Shown one piece after another: positions 31,144 through 40,245 of a DNA stretch of 64,000 nucleotides. How positions within the stretch are numbered: position 1 is the stretch's first letter; every line of letters begins with the position of its first letter. Under the pieces are notes generated by a model. It was not told the DNA's origin and made no database searches. It saw only the letters and a program-made list of their open reading frames with translations. Position numbers and translations under genes: made by a program. The DNA is from Kangiella marina (lineage in GTDB: Bacteria; Pseudomonadota; Gammaproteobacteria; Enterobacterales; Kangiellaceae). Location: assembly GCF_039541235.1 (NCBI RefSeq), contig NZ_BAABFV010000002.1:1-64000 (forward strand). Direction: 5' to 3'.

Positions 31144-32820
31144 ATGAAGCAAAAACACTACCTGCCATTTATAGTTGGTTTAAGTTTGCTTGTAGCTGCC
31201 TGTAGTGGCGGTTCCGACAGTGAAGAAACCGCGCCGCCACCGCCATCCTCTGGAGAAAATCCGCCAGCCTATTTAGAGCCACCTACTTCAGGTAAGGCGT
31301 CACGCTTCTTGCAGCAAGCGACTTTTGGCGCCACCACGAACTCTATCAATCGAGTAGTGGATATGGGTTATGAGGACTGGATAGATTGGCAGATGTCGCT
31401 CGGAATTTCTCGTCATATCGCGTATTACAACCGATTTAATTATGACCCAGACAACACCTGGAGTTTGTACATGGATGCCTGGTGGCATCGAACTTTGAAG
31501 GCCGAAGACCAGTTACGCCAAAGAGTGGCTTTTGCACTTAGCGAGATTTGGGTCATCAGTCAGTACGGCGTCAGCTCAAGTGGAGAGCACGGTAATAAGT
31601 CACTTTCTAACTATTATGACATTCTCCTCGAACACAGCTTTGGAAATTACCGTGACTTGATGCAGGACGTTACGCTCAGTCCGGTGATGGGCGAGTACCT
31701 GAGTATGCTTCGCAATCGTAAGCCGGATCTTGAGCGAAATATACGTCCTGATGAAAACTATGCTAGAGAGTTAATGCAGTTGTTCAGCGTGGGCTTGGTC
31801 GAGCTGAATTTGGATGGCACTCCCAAGCTAGATGCTAATGGCAATACGATTCCGACCTATGATCAAGATGATATTGAGGGCTTGGCTCATGTCTTTACAG
31901 GCTGGACCTGGCAAAATGCCGAAACATTTTGGTGGTGGGGTGACAATCGCGATCTCATTAGCTCAATGAAGGCTTTTCCAGAATTTCATGCCGAAGGTGA
32001 AAAGCAGATTATCAATGGTGGCATCATTCCAGCGGGACAAACTCCTGAACAAGATCTCAGCCAAGCGCTGGATCATATTTTTAACCATCCTAACGTCGCG
32101 CCTTTTGTGGCCAAGCAACTCATAAAAAAATTGGTCACAAGCAACCCATCGCCGGATTATGTTGAGCGCGTAGCGACTGCTTTCAACAATAATGGGAGTG
32201 GTGTTCGTGGCGATATGAAGACCGTGATTAAAGCGATCTTATTGGATGATGAAGCGGTCACGGGAGAAGTGAGTCATGGCAAACCGTTCGGTAAATTGAA
32301 AGAACCAATCTTGAAGTTAACCGCTTTTTGGCGAGCCTTTAATGCCAATACTGGTACGGGCACTTTCGAGTTTCGATGGGTCGATAATGATTTTGCGCAA
32401 GGTCCGTTAAAGTCACCAAGCGTTTTTAACTTCTTTTCACCGAACTATCAGCCTGCCGGGGCATTAAAAGACGCAGACATCAATGCGCCTGAGTTTGAAA
32501 TCCATACGGAAGGAACTATGGCTAAGATGACAAACCATCTGCACTGGCGCTCGGTGACAATGAATAATTTCGAGAGAACCTCGCCTGATGCCAAAGATAT
32601 CATCGTTAATTACAACAGGGAGCGTGATTTAGCGGCATCGAGTGATGAAGCGTTAATTGATCATCTCGACACCTTACTTTTGGCGGGCACCATGACTGAG
32701 CATATGCGAACAGTCTTGAGTGATTACTTAGCTTCGATTAATGCTGATGACCCTGAGCGGAAAGCCATCGAAGCCATTGCTCTAGTCATTACTTCCCCAG
32801 AATTCGCTGTTCAACGATAG
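31144..32820 (+). CDS. DUF1800 family lipoprotein
   Basis: The 558-residue product begins MKQKHYLPFIVGLSLLVAAC, a lipoprotein signal with a LVAAC lipobox. The ATG at 31144 is preferred to a TTG at 31123, which would add residues before the signal. A low-complexity Ser/Glu/Pro linker follows, then the DUF1800 domain: SRFLQQATFGATTNSI, WWHRTLKAEDQLRQRVAFAL, NYARELMQLFSVGL and HVFTGWTW. The family function is unknown. Members are nearly always next to a DUF1501 gene, as here (10 nt downstream), suggesting a joint exported system, perhaps with the TSP3 protein upstream. Confidence 0.85.
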   Translation: MKQKHYLPFIVGLSLLVAACSGGSDSEETAPPPPSSGENPPAYLEPPTSGKASRFLQQATFGATTNSINRVVDMGYEDWIDWQMSLGISRHIAYYNRFNYDPDNTWSLYMDAWWHRTLKAEDQLRQRVAFALSEIWVISQYGVSSSGEHGNKSLSNYYDILLEHSFGNYRDLMQDVTLSPVMGEYLSMLRNRKPDLERNIRPDENYARELMQLFSVGLVELNLDGTPKLDANGNTIPTYDQDDIEGLAHVFTGWTWQNAETFWWWGDNRDLISSMKAFPEFHAEGEKQIINGGIIPAGQTPEQDLSQALDHIFNHPNVAPFVAKQLIKKLVTSNPSPDYVERVATAFNNNGSGVRGDMKTVIKAILLDDEAVTGEVSHGKPFGKLKEPILKLTAFWRAFNANTGTGTFEFRWVDNDFAQGPLKSPSVFNFFSPNYQPAGALKDADINAPEFEIHTEGTMAKMTNHLHWRSVTMNNFERTSPDAKDIIVNYNRERDLAASSDEALIDHLDTLLLAGTMTEHMRTVLSDYLASINADDPERKAIEAIALVITSPEFAVQR

Positions 32821-32830
32821 GAGCCTGGAC

Positions 32831-34168
32831 ATGAAAAGACGTGATTTTATCAAACTCGGCTCTGCGGCAATTGCAACCTCAGGCTTAATGAACATTAGCC
32901 AGTCTGCGCATGCGTTGAATATCCCGACAGGTGACTACAAGGCATTGGTCTGTATTTTCTTACTCGGCGGGAATGATGGTTTTAACATGGTAGTGCCGAC
33001 CAGTGATTTCGACTATAACGAGTACGCAGCCTCACGCCAGAATATGGCGATAGCAAGAGGTGACTTATTGTCTGCATCACCTCTGTCTTATGGCGGTAGC
33101 AGCTTTGGTTTCCACCCTCAGTTAGCCGAACTTCATGGGTTGTTTAATAACGGTAAACTAGCGGTGATGGCCAACGTGGGTAATCTGGTTGAGCCGCTCA
33201 CTCGTCAGCAATTTCTTGATCACAGCAAGGCGTTGCCCGATCAACTGTTTTCACACAATGATCAGCAAGACCAATGGCGCTACGTTGACCCACAAGTACA
33301 AAAGTCAGGATTGGGGGGGCGCGTGATGGACTTAGCGGTGGCTAACAATCAAGACCCTTTATTGACGGGGATTGCGATTGATGGGCGTACCAACTGGCTG
33401 AGCAGTCAGCTTAACTTGGATCTATCGATTGGCAGAAATGGCTTTGACCAATACGGTTATGTAGCGCCTGATAAGAATTGGACTCAAGATCGTCGTGCAG
33501 CTTTTAAAGCGTTGTTGAACACCGATTACAGCAATCCGTTTGCCGATGAGTTTAAAGGCTTGCAGTCTCGCACTATGGACCTGGTTGAGCGAGTCGGCGC
33601 CCAGATCGATAATGTTCCTGAGTTTACGACGGTTAAGCCTGAAAGTAGTCTGGCTACGAAGCTGGAAATGGTGGCGAAGATCATCGCCATTAGAGAATCT
33701 CTCGGTATGGAGCGACAGGTGTTTTACGTTGGCATGGGCGGTTTTGATACCCATGACGGACACATCAATCGTCAACAGGAATTGTTCACTGAGCTCAGTG
33801 AAAGCATGAATTACTTTTATGACGTTACGACAGAGCTTGGCGTACAGAATAACGTGACTAGCTTCACCAGTTCTGAGTTTGGTCGTACTCTGACCAGTAA
33901 TGGTGACGGAACTGACCATGCTTGGGGTAACCATCAGCTTGTGATGGGAGGCGCGGTACGCGGTGGTGATATTTATGGCCAAGTGCCGAGCCTTGAAATT
34001 GATGGGCCTGATGATGCTAACAATGACGGGCGGATCATTCCAACCACCTCGGTCGAGCAGTTTATGGTCAGCCCCTTGCGTTGGTTTGGCTTAACCGACA
34101 CAGAGCTAGCCAGCGTTATGCCAAATCTCTCGGCGTTTAATGCCAATGCGGTAGATTTTATGCTTTAG
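32831..34168 (+). CDS. DUF1501 family protein with Tat signal peptide
   Basis: The 445-residue protein starts KRRDFIKLGSAAIATSG, a twin-arginine signal, so it is probably folded with a cofactor or metal before export. The DUF1501 domain shows the early LLGGNDGFNMVVP motif and the later MGGFDTHDGH and SSEFGRTL motifs. The family is distantly related to the alkaline phosphatase/sulfatase fold and its substrate is unknown. It is translationally adjacent to the DUF1800 lipoprotein (GGAGCC before the start). A clear terminator follows, so the two genes form one unit. Confidence 0.85.
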   Translation: MKRRDFIKLGSAAIATSGLMNISQSAHALNIPTGDYKALVCIFLLGGNDGFNMVVPTSDFDYNEYAASRQNMAIARGDLLSASPLSYGGSSFGFHPQLAELHGLFNNGKLAVMANVGNLVEPLTRQQFLDHSKALPDQLFSHNDQQDQWRYVDPQVQKSGLGGRVMDLAVANNQDPLLTGIAIDGRTNWLSSQLNLDLSIGRNGFDQYGYVAPDKNWTQDRRAAFKALLNTDYSNPFADEFKGLQSRTMDLVERVGAQIDNVPEFTTVKPESSLATKLEMVAKIIAIRESLGMERQVFYVGMGGFDTHDGHINRQQELFTELSESMNYFYDVTTELGVQNNVTSFTSSEFGRTLTSNGDGTDHAWGNHQLVMGGAVRGGDIYGQVPSLEIDGPDDANNDGRIIPTTSVEQFMVSPLRWFGLTDTELASVMPNLSAFNANAVDFML

Positions 34169-34197
34169 CTAGTCTCTCAAAACCTGTGTTAGTCTTT

Positions 34198-34222
34198 AGC
34201 CCCTTTGATAGGGGCTTTTTTC
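34198..34222 (+). terminator. Terminator of the DUF1800-DUF1501 unit
   Basis: AGCCCCT-TTGAT-AGGGGCT followed by six T, 30 nt after the DUF1501 stop. Confidence 0.9.
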
Positions 34223-34338
34223 TAGGAGCTTTTGTCGGGGTGTAACATTCGCACCTGTTTTAGACTCTAATGATTGTGGGGTTACAGTTTCACATCCCTT
34301 CTTTTTAATTCTCACCGTATTCTCGGAGGTGCTACAGT

Positions 34339-34797
34339 ATGAATTGGCGTGATGTTATCTCGCTGGTGAATGATGGCAACCCAGAGCCTCCTCGTGTGGT
34401 TGGTAAAACCGCAGCCGAGTGGCAAAAACTGCTGTCCGCAGAAGAGTATCGAGTAATGCGCCAAAAAGGCACAGAGCGTGCTTTTAGTGGTGAGCATTGC
34501 AATGTTTTTGAACCGGGTGTTTATGGTTGCGCCAGCTGCGGCGAACCTTTATTTGATTCATCCCATAAGTTTGAGTCGGGTACAGGTTGGCCGAGTTTTG
34601 GAGAACCTGTGAAGCCTGGTGTGGTACGCTATAATCAAGACCGAAGTTATGGCATGACACGAGTAGAAGTCAGCTGCAATGTTTGCGGTGGACATCTTGG
34701 GCATGTTTTTCCGGATGGACCAGCGCCAAGCGGGCTGAGGTTTTGTGTTAACTCAGTGTCATTACAGAAACTGGAGGACCATTCAGATGAGTCTTAA
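34339..34797 (+). CDS. msrB: Peptide-methionine (R)-S-oxide reductase MsrB
   Basis: MsrB reduces methionine-R-sulfoxide in oxidised proteins. The 152-residue protein has the two zinc CxxC pairs (CASCGEPLF and CNVCGGHLGHVF), the substrate motif SGTGWPSF, and the catalytic cysteine in RFCVNSVSL. No signal peptide is visible, so it is cytoplasmic. GGAGGT precedes the ATG. The gene overlaps msrA by 11 bases and the two form a repair operon covering both sulfoxide stereoisomers. Confidence 0.95.
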   Translation: MNWRDVISLVNDGNPEPPRVVGKTAAEWQKLLSAEEYRVMRQKGTERAFSGEHCNVFEPGVYGCASCGEPLFDSSHKFESGTGWPSFGEPVKPGVVRYNQDRSYGMTRVEVSCNVCGGHLGHVFPDGPAPSGLRFCVNSVSLQKLEDHSDES

Positions 34798-35317
34798 AGC
34801 GACTTTTGGTGGGGGCTGCTTTTGGTGTGTCGAGGCAGTGATGCAAGAATTAAAGGGCGTTGAATCCGTCGTATCTGGTTACACGGCTGGAAAAACGGAG
34901 TACCCAACGTATCGTGAGGTGTGTTCAGGCGCCAGTGGACATGCCGAGGTGGTGCAGGTGACCTTTGATGACGAGGTGATCAGTTACCGTGATTTGGTGG
35001 AAGTTTTTTTGACGTCTCATGATCCCACACAGGTTGATGGGCAAGGAGCCGATATCGGCACTCAGTATCGCTCGATGATCATGTATCACAGCGAAGCACA
35101 GCGAGAAACTGCTGAAGCGGTGATGAATGAGATGGCGCCTTTGTTTGATGACCCTTTAGCGACCGAGTTGGTGGCGGAAGACACCTTTTATCCTGCAGAG
35201 GGACATCATCAGGATTATTACGCCAACAACAAGATGCAGCCGTATTGCATGGCAGTGATTAATCCGAAGTTAAGTAAATTGCGTCAAAAGCACGCCGATA
35301 AATTAAAAGCGTCATAA
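34787..35317 (+). CDS. msrA: Peptide-methionine (S)-S-oxide reductase MsrA
   Basis: MsrA reduces methionine-S-sulfoxide. The 176-residue product carries GGGCFWCVEA with the catalytic cysteine, SGHAEVVQV with the active-site glutamate, the SHDPTQVDGQGADIGTQYRS block and FYPAEGHHQDYY. The ATG at 34787, after GGAGGA, is favoured because it gives the family N-terminus; the longer frame from 34745 lies inside msrB. It is coupled to msrB by overlap. Confidence 0.95.
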   Translation: MSLKATFGGGCFWCVEAVMQELKGVESVVSGYTAGKTEYPTYREVCSGASGHAEVVQVTFDDEVISYRDLVEVFLTSHDPTQVDGQGADIGTQYRSMIMYHSEAQRETAEAVMNEMAPLFDDPLATELVAEDTFYPAEGHHQDYYANNKMQPYCMAVINPKLSKLRQKHADKLKAS

Positions 35318-35373
35318 ATAGGTCACCGCCAAGGTATTGTGGCATGGCCTGTAACACTAGATAAGGAGTATCC

Positions 35374-35655
35374 ATGAAAGCCATTTGGAACAACGTTGTT
35401 ATTGCTGAGTCGAGTGATACTGTGATTGTCGAGAATAATCACTACTTCCCGCCCGAAGCGTTAAAGTCCGAGTACTTTTCGCCAGCGGATCATAAGAGTC
35501 AGTGTTCGTGGAAGGGCGAAGCGCATTATTATGATATAACGGTAGCTGGGCAGACGAATCATGAAGCTGCCTGGTACTATCCTGAGCCGTTAAAAAAAGC
35601 GGAACCAATAAAAGGTTATGTGGCTTTTTGGCGAGGGGTAGAGGTAGAGGACTAA
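35374..35655 (+). CDS. DUF427 domain protein
   Basis: A 93-residue protein of the DUF427 family, recognised by KAIWNNVVIAES, NHYFPPEAL, CSWKGEAHYYDI and AAWYYPEPL. The family is a small beta-rich fold of unknown biochemical role. AAGGAG precedes the start. It lies between msrA and a small acetyltransferase-like gene on the same strand, so it may be part of the same stress-related unit. Confidence 0.8.
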   Translation: MKAIWNNVVIAESSDTVIVENNHYFPPEALKSEYFSPADHKSQCSWKGEAHYYDITVAGQTNHEAAWYYPEPLKKAEPIKGYVAFWRGVEVED

Positions 35656-35682
35656 AAGCAATCGAAAACTGAGGAGGCGTTA

Positions 35683-35964
35683 GTGACCTATCAAGCAATT
35701 CACCATCCGATGGAAAAGGTGTTTACCGTGGTGTTGGATCAAGGCTATGAAGCCAAAGTGACCTATACCCAAAAAGGCATGGTCTTACACCTTGATTATT
35801 CGGAAGTGCCTGAAGCCTTACGCGGTAAAGGTTATGGCGGTATTATGATGGAAGCGGTGTTACACGCGATTGAACAAGAAGGCTTTAAAGTGGTGCCAGA
35901 GTGTTCATACATCAAGCATTATATGGAAACCCATAAAGACTGGGCGCACTTAAAAGCAAGTTAA
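35683..35964 (+). CDS. Small GNAT-like acetyltransferase (YjdJ/Acetyltransf_CG type)
   Basis: A 93-residue GCN5-related minimal acetyltransferase. EVPEALRGKGYGGIMMEA is the acetyl-CoA loop and VVPECSYIKHYMETHKDW the conserved C-terminal signature of the family. The GTG start is supported by GAGGAGG nine bases upstream. Substrates of this family are unknown. Its 3' end overlaps the convergent MsrA-like gene by four bases. Confidence 0.8.
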   Translation: MTYQAIHHPMEKVFTVVLDQGYEAKVTYTQKGMVLHLDYSEVPEALRGKGYGGIMMEAVLHAIEQEGFKVVPECSYIKHYMETHKDWAHLKAS

Positions 35965-36461
35965 GCAGAACTCTTAAGGTAGCGTGCATATTGTTGACGC
36001 AGCTTGGCAAGCTTTGGGTTGATGTAAGTTTTGCAGAAAGGTTTATCGGCATGCTTTAGATAGTATTGCTGGTACTTTTCTTGATTGAGCTTAAACGACC
36101 GAAAAGGGAGCACCTGAGTGACATAGTGGGCGTTATTATCTTTGGACAGCTGGACTAAGCACCGTTTGGCTTCAAAAGCTTGGTGATCGCTAAAAGTATA
36201 AATGGCGCTACGGTATTTCTTTCGAAAGCGGTGCATGGAGCTACTGCTGTGAGTCAGTAAGTGGATGTGGATCAAGTCTTTAAGTGGAATACGTGTTGGA
36301 TCAAAACGAACCAGCACCGCTTCTGAGTAACTGGAGTTCGTACCCTCGGCTGCAATCCAACCCTGTTGAACCTTATCAACACCTTCTAAAACGTCAAAAA
36401 CCGCTTCGGTGCACCAATGGCAACCACCGCCAAAACCGATTTGAGTCAATTCAGTATCCAT
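35961..36461 (-). CDS. Divergent MsrA-like protein with GCHWC active-site motif
   Basis: A 166-residue member of the PMSR (MsrA) fold. The N-terminal GFGGGCHWCTEAVF keeps the catalytic cysteine but has histidine in place of the usual phenylalanine. A SYSEAVLVRFDP segment keeps the glutamate, yet the HDPTQ...GTQYRS block is reduced to SSSSMHRFRKKYRSA. The C-terminal YINPKLAKLRQQ resembles the MsrA encoded 640 bases away. It may have altered substrate range. It is convergent with the acetyltransferase gene and separate from the msrBA transcript. Confidence 0.8.
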   Translation of the reverse strand: MDTELTQIGFGGGCHWCTEAVFDVLEGVDKVQQGWIAAEGTNSSYSEAVLVRFDPTRIPLKDLIHIHLLTHSSSSMHRFRKKYRSAIYTFSDHQAFEAKRCLVQLSKDNNAHYVTQVLPFRSFKLNQEKYQQYYLKHADKPFCKTYINPKLAKLRQQYARYLKSSA

Positions 36462-36613
36462 TCAAATGCCTGTTCTAAGGGGTTAGGGTTAAGTAATGCA
36501 TAGTACAATAGAGTCTAGGCTTCGAAAAATATTACACTGGGTGACAATTCGATGCAGCAAGCTGTGACCATAGCGGGCACCCAATAACACCTTAAATTAA
36601 TTGGGATTGTGGC

Positions 36614-36642
36614 TTGCAATACCTTTTCCGATCCCCTATAAT
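36614..36642 (+). promoter_or_regulatory. Promoter of the S10 ribosomal operon
   Basis: TTGCAA (36614-36619) and a perfect TATAAT (36637-36642) are separated by 17 nt, followed by a GCGTCCC start region. It leaves a leader of about 195 nt before rpsJ. Confidence 0.85.
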
Positions 36643-36770
36643 TCGCGTCCCTTTGTAGGCGTAACGGCCACTATTAGGGTTGTTCTTGCGAAGCAATTTC
36701 AGACTTTTATGTAAAGTAAGTGATTGATTTTGCTAACAACAGGCTCGATTTGAGTCTGAAACAAGTTTGG

Positions 36771-36813
36771 TAACCGCACCCCTCACGAGTAGTAGGGTGG
36801 AGCGGTTTTTTAT
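36771..36813 (+). promoter_or_regulatory. Attenuator-like hairpin in the S10 leader
   Basis: AACCGCACCC pairs with GGGTGGAGCGGTT (bulged) around CTCACGAGTAGTA and ends in TTTTTTA. In E. coli the S10 leader contains an L4-responsive terminator hairpin upstream of rpsJ. The position and form match, but L4 control here is inference. Confidence 0.6.
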
Positions 36814-36846
36814 GTTCTTTTAATTAATATAGTGGAGTTCTTTGCA

Positions 36847-37158
36847 ATGGCAAAGCAACGTATTCGAATCAGATTGAAAGCGTTTGATCACAAGTTGATT
36901 GATATTTCGACTTCAGAGATCGTAAACACCGCTAAGCGTACTGGTGCACAGGTTAAAGGTCCGATTCCTTTACCAACGCGTAAAGAGCGCTTCACCATCT
37001 TGACTTCACCACATGTGAATAAAGATGCGCGTGATCAGTATGAAATTCGTACGCACAAGCGTTTAGTGGACATCATCGAGCCAACAGAAAAAACAGTTGA
37101 TGCTTTGATGAAGTTGGATTTGGCAGCTGGTGTTGATGTTCAAATTAGTCTTACTTAA
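36847..37158 (+). CDS. rpsJ: Small ribosomal subunit protein uS10
   Basis: S10 is a 30S head protein that also binds NusG and NusB. The ATG at 36847 gives a 103-residue product equal to E. coli; a longer frame from a GTG at 36832 covers the ribosome site GTGGAG and is unlikely. It opens the S10 operon. The [16 protein letters not shown] start and [15 protein letters not shown] block are typical. Confidence 0.97.
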   Translation: MAKQRIRIRLKAFDHKLIDISTSEIVNTAKRTGAQVKGPIPLPTRKERFTILTSPHVNKDARDQYEIRTHKRLVDIIEPTEKTVDALMKLDLAAGVDVQISLT

Positions 37159-37210
37159 GACTAGTGACATCAGTAGCAAGGTTATAACCATTTCGGTTGA
37201 GGTTTAAAAC

Positions 37211-37843
37211 ATGGCTATCGGAATAGTAGGTATAAAACGAGGAATGACTCGTGTCTTCACTGAAGACGGCGTGTCTATCCCGGTTACCGTAGTAGAAGCC
37301 GACCCAAATCGCATCACTCAGCTTAAAACAGCTGATGTTGACGGTTATGAAGCGGTTCAAGTGACTACAGGAAGCCGTAAGGCAAACCGTATCAGTAAAG
37401 CAGAAGCTGGACATTTTAAGAAAGCTAAAGTTGAAGCTGGTCGTGGTTTGTGGGAGTTCCGTGTGGACTCTTTAGAAGGTTTTGAAATTGGCGGTGAAGT
37501 CAAAGTTGAAGTTTTCGAAGAAGGTCAAAAAGTCGACGTAACAGGTACCTCTAAAGGTAAAGGTTACGCTGGCGTAATTAAGCGTTGGAACTTCCGTGGT
37601 CAAGATACTACGCACGGTAACTCATTAGCGCACCGTGCTCCTGGTTCTATTGGTCAAAACCAAACTCCAGGTCGCGTATTTAAAGGCAAGAAAATGTCTG
37701 GCCACATGGGTGCTGAGCGTGTAACTGTACAAACTCTAGAAGTTGTACGTGTTGACGTTGAGCGCAATTTGTTATTAATCAAAGGTGCCGTCCCAGGCGC
37801 TACTGGCGGTGATGTGATTGTACATCCTGCTGAGAAAGCCTAG
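37211..37843 (+). CDS. rplC: Large ribosomal subunit protein uL3
   Basis: L3 helps nucleate 50S assembly near the peptidyl transferase centre. The 210-residue length matches E. coli (209). The conserved [20 protein letters not shown] block, with the glutamine methylated by PrmB in other gammaproteobacteria, is intact. It lies 52 nt after rpsJ. Confidence 0.98.
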   Translation: MAIGIVGIKRGMTRVFTEDGVSIPVTVVEADPNRITQLKTADVDGYEAVQVTTGSRKANRISKAEAGHFKKAKVEAGRGLWEFRVDSLEGFEIGGEVKVEVFEEGQKVDVTGTSKGKGYAGVIKRWNFRGQDTTHGNSLAHRAPGSIGQNQTPGRVFKGKKMSGHMGAERVTVQTLEVVRVDVERNLLLIKGAVPGATGGDVIVHPAEKA

Positions 37844-37860
37844 GCCAAGAGGAGTTGACT

Positions 37861-38463
37861 ATGGAACTTAGTTTGACATCTGGCGGCGCAATAAAGGTTT
37901 CTGAAGTAGCTTTTGGCCGTGAATTTAACGAGTCATTAGTTCACCAAGTAGTAGTTGCTTATATGGCAGCTGCTCGTGCCGGAACTCGAGCACAGAAGAA
38001 CCGTAGCGCTGTAAGCGGTGGTGGTAAAAAGCCATGGCGTCAAAAAGGTACAGGTCGTGCCCGTGCAGGTACTATCCGTAGCCCATTATGGCGCAAAGGT
38101 GGTGTAACTTTCGCTGCGCAACCACAAGACTACACTCAAAAAGTTAACCGTAAGATGTACCGCGGTGCGATCCAAAGCATTCTTAGTGAATTGGTTCGTC
38201 AAGAGCGTTTGATTGTAGTGGAAGAATTTGCTGTTTCAGCTCCAAAAACTAAAGAGTTGGTGAGCAAGTTGAAAGAACTGGATGCTAAAGAAGCGTTGAT
38301 CGTGACTGAAGAAGTTAACGAAAACCTATTCTTAGCGTCTCGTAACTTACACAAAGTTGACGTTCGTGACGTTCAAGCTATCGACCCTGTCAGCCTAATC
38401 GGTTTTGACAAGGTTGTGATGACTGTCGCGGCTGTTAAGAAAGTAGAGGAGATGTTGGGATGA
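37861..38463 (+). CDS. rplD: Large ribosomal subunit protein uL4
   Basis: L4 lines the exit tunnel and in E. coli represses the S10 operon. The ATG at 37861 (after AGAGGAG) is chosen over a TTG two codons earlier. The 200-residue product shows the loop [20 protein letters not shown] that reaches the tunnel. Its last bases overlap rplW by four (ATGA). Confidence 0.97.
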   Translation: MELSLTSGGAIKVSEVAFGREFNESLVHQVVVAYMAAARAGTRAQKNRSAVSGGGKKPWRQKGTGRARAGTIRSPLWRKGGVTFAAQPQDYTQKVNRKMYRGAIQSILSELVRQERLIVVEEFAVSAPKTKELVSKLKELDAKEALIVTEEVNENLFLASRNLHKVDVRDVQAIDPVSLIGFDKVVMTVAAVKKVEEMLG

Positions 38464-38756
38464 ACCAAGAGAGACTCTTAAAAGTTCTTCTAGCGCCTCA
38501 CGTTTCTGAAAAAGCGACGATTTTGGCTGAAAACGATAACCAATTCGTTTTCAAAGTAGCTAAAGACGCTAACAAGCGTGAAATCAAAAAAGCTGTAGAA
38601 ACTTTGTTTGAAGTTGAAGTCGATTCAGTTCGTACTTTGAACATGAAAGGTAAACGTAAGCGTTTTGGTCTACAAGAAGGCCGTCGTCCAAACTGGAAAA
38701 AAGCTTACGTCTCATTGAAGCCAGGTCAAGACCTTGACTTCGTTGGCGGCGAGTAA
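38460..38756 (+). CDS. rplW: Large ribosomal subunit protein uL23
   Basis: L23 borders the exit tunnel and docks trigger factor and SRP. The 98-residue product includes [10 protein letters not shown] near the N-terminus and VNTLNMKGK-like [13 protein letters not shown]. It starts inside the rplD stop (ATGA), so translation is probably coupled. Confidence 0.97.
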   Translation: MNQERLLKVLLAPHVSEKATILAENDNQFVFKVAKDANKREIKKAVETLFEVEVDSVRTLNMKGKRKRFGLQEGRRPNWKKAYVSLKPGQDLDFVGGE

Positions 38757-38770
38757 CAAGGAGATTAGTA

Positions 38771-39598
38771 ATGGCAATTGTAAAAGCTAAACCAACTTCT
38801 CCAGGACGCCGCTTTGTTGTTAAAGTGGTGAATTCTGACCTGCATAAGGGTAAACCTCATGCAGCTTTATTAGAGAAGAAATCAAGAAATGGTGGTCGTA
38901 ATAACAACGGTCGCATTACGACTCGTCACGTTGGTGGCGGTCATAAGCAACATTACCGTGTTATTGACTTCAAACGTAATAAAGACGACATCGCTGGTAA
39001 AGTTGAGCGCCTTGAGTACGATCCAAACCGTAGTGCACACATTGCACTTATCTGCTATGCAGACGGTGAGCGTCGTTACATCATCGCTCCACGTAACTTA
39101 AATGCTGGTGATTCTATCGTTTCAGGCGAGCGCGCTCCGATTCGTGTCGGTAATGCCTTGCCAATGCGTAACATCCCTGTGGGTACGACGGTTCATAACA
39201 TCGAACTTAAGCCTGGCAAGGGTGCGCAAATAGCTCGTAGTGCGGGTGCTTATGCTCAGATCGTTGCACGTGAAGGCAACTATGTGACCTTGCGTTTACG
39301 TTCAGGCGAAACACGTAAAGTGTTGTCTGAAGGTCGCGCGACTATCGGTCAAGTAGGTAACTCAGAGCACATGCTACGTAGCTTGGGTAAAGCTGGTGCC
39401 ACACGCTGGCGCGGTGTTCGCCCAACGGTTCGTGGTGTCGCTATGAACCCAGTTGACCACCCACATGGTGGTGGTGAAGGACGTACCTCTGGTGGTCGTC
39501 ATCCTGTGTCTCCATGGGGTACGCCTACTAAAGGTAAGAAAACTCGTAGCAACAAGCGCACAGACAAGCTAATTGTCCGTCGCCGTAATAAACGATAG
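38771..39598 (+). CDS. rplB: Large ribosomal subunit protein uL2
   Basis: L2 is a core 50S protein needed for subunit association and peptidyl transfer. At 275 residues it matches the family (273). The C-terminal [19 protein letters not shown] contains the conserved histidine region. AAGGAG precedes the start, 14 nt after rplW. Confidence 0.98.
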   Translation: MAIVKAKPTSPGRRFVVKVVNSDLHKGKPHAALLEKKSRNGGRNNNGRITTRHVGGGHKQHYRVIDFKRNKDDIAGKVERLEYDPNRSAHIALICYADGERRYIIAPRNLNAGDSIVSGERAPIRVGNALPMRNIPVGTTVHNIELKPGKGAQIARSAGAYAQIVAREGNYVTLRLRSGETRKVLSEGRATIGQVGNSEHMLRSLGKAGATRWRGVRPTVRGVAMNPVDHPHGGGEGRTSGGRHPVSPWGTPTKGKKTRSNKRTDKLIVRRRNKR

Positions 39599-39609
39599 AG
39601 GATAGCACA

Positions 39610-39888
39610 GTGGCACGTTCGTTAAAGAAAGGCCCATTCATTGACCTTCACTTATTGAAGAAGGTTGAAGAAGCTGCGGCCTCTGGTTCTAAGAAACCAA
39701 TTAAAACATGGTCTCGTCGCTCAACCGTATTCCCTGAAATGGTTGGATTGACGATTGCCGTTCACAATGGTCGTCAACACGTCCCAGTCTTCATCTCTGA
39801 AGACATGGTTGGCCACAAGTTAGGTGAGTTTGTATTAACTCGTACCTATCATGGTCATGATGTTGATAAGAAAGCCAAGAAGCGATAA
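39610..39888 (+). CDS. rpsS: Small ribosomal subunit protein uS19
   Basis: S19 lies in the 30S head and contacts the A-site region and bridge to 50S. The 92-residue length equals E. coli. It begins [17 protein letters not shown] and uses a GTG start. The segment [16 protein letters not shown] is conserved. Confidence 0.97.
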   Translation: MARSLKKGPFIDLHLLKKVEEAAASGSKKPIKTWSRRSTVFPEMVGLTIAVHNGRQHVPVFISEDMVGHKLGEFVLTRTYHGHDVDKKAKKR

Positions 39889-39903
39889 GGCGAGGAGTGG
39901 AAG

Positions 39904-40236
39904 ATGGAAGTAGCAGCTAAATTGCGTAACGCCGCCATCTCGGCACAAAAAATGCGTCTTGTTGCCGATCAGATTCGTGGCTTACCAGTAGAAAAAGCGT
40001 TGAACACTCTTGAATTCAGCCCAAAGAAAGCGGCTCGTCTAATCAAGAAGGTTCTTGAGTCTGCGATTGCAAATGCTGAGCATAATGAAGGCGCTGATAT
40101 CGACGAGTTGAAAGTTTCAACTATCTTCGTTGATGAAGCGGCGACTGCAAAGCGTATGCGTCCGCGCGCGAAAGGTCGTGGCGACCGCATTTTAAAGCGT
40201 AATAGTCACGTCACCGTTAAAGTATCGGATAACTAG
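39904..40236 (+). CDS. rplV: Large ribosomal subunit protein uL22
   Basis: L22 forms part of the exit-tunnel constriction. The product has 110 residues, as in E. coli. The beta-hairpin [19 protein letters not shown], where macrolide-resistance changes occur in other species, looks wild type. CGAGGAG lies upstream. Confidence 0.97.
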   Translation: MEVAAKLRNAAISAQKMRLVADQIRGLPVEKALNTLEFSPKKAARLIKKVLESAIANAEHNEGADIDELKVSTIFVDEAATAKRMRPRAKGRGDRILKRNSHVTVKVSDN

Positions 40237-40245
40237 GAGAAGGTA

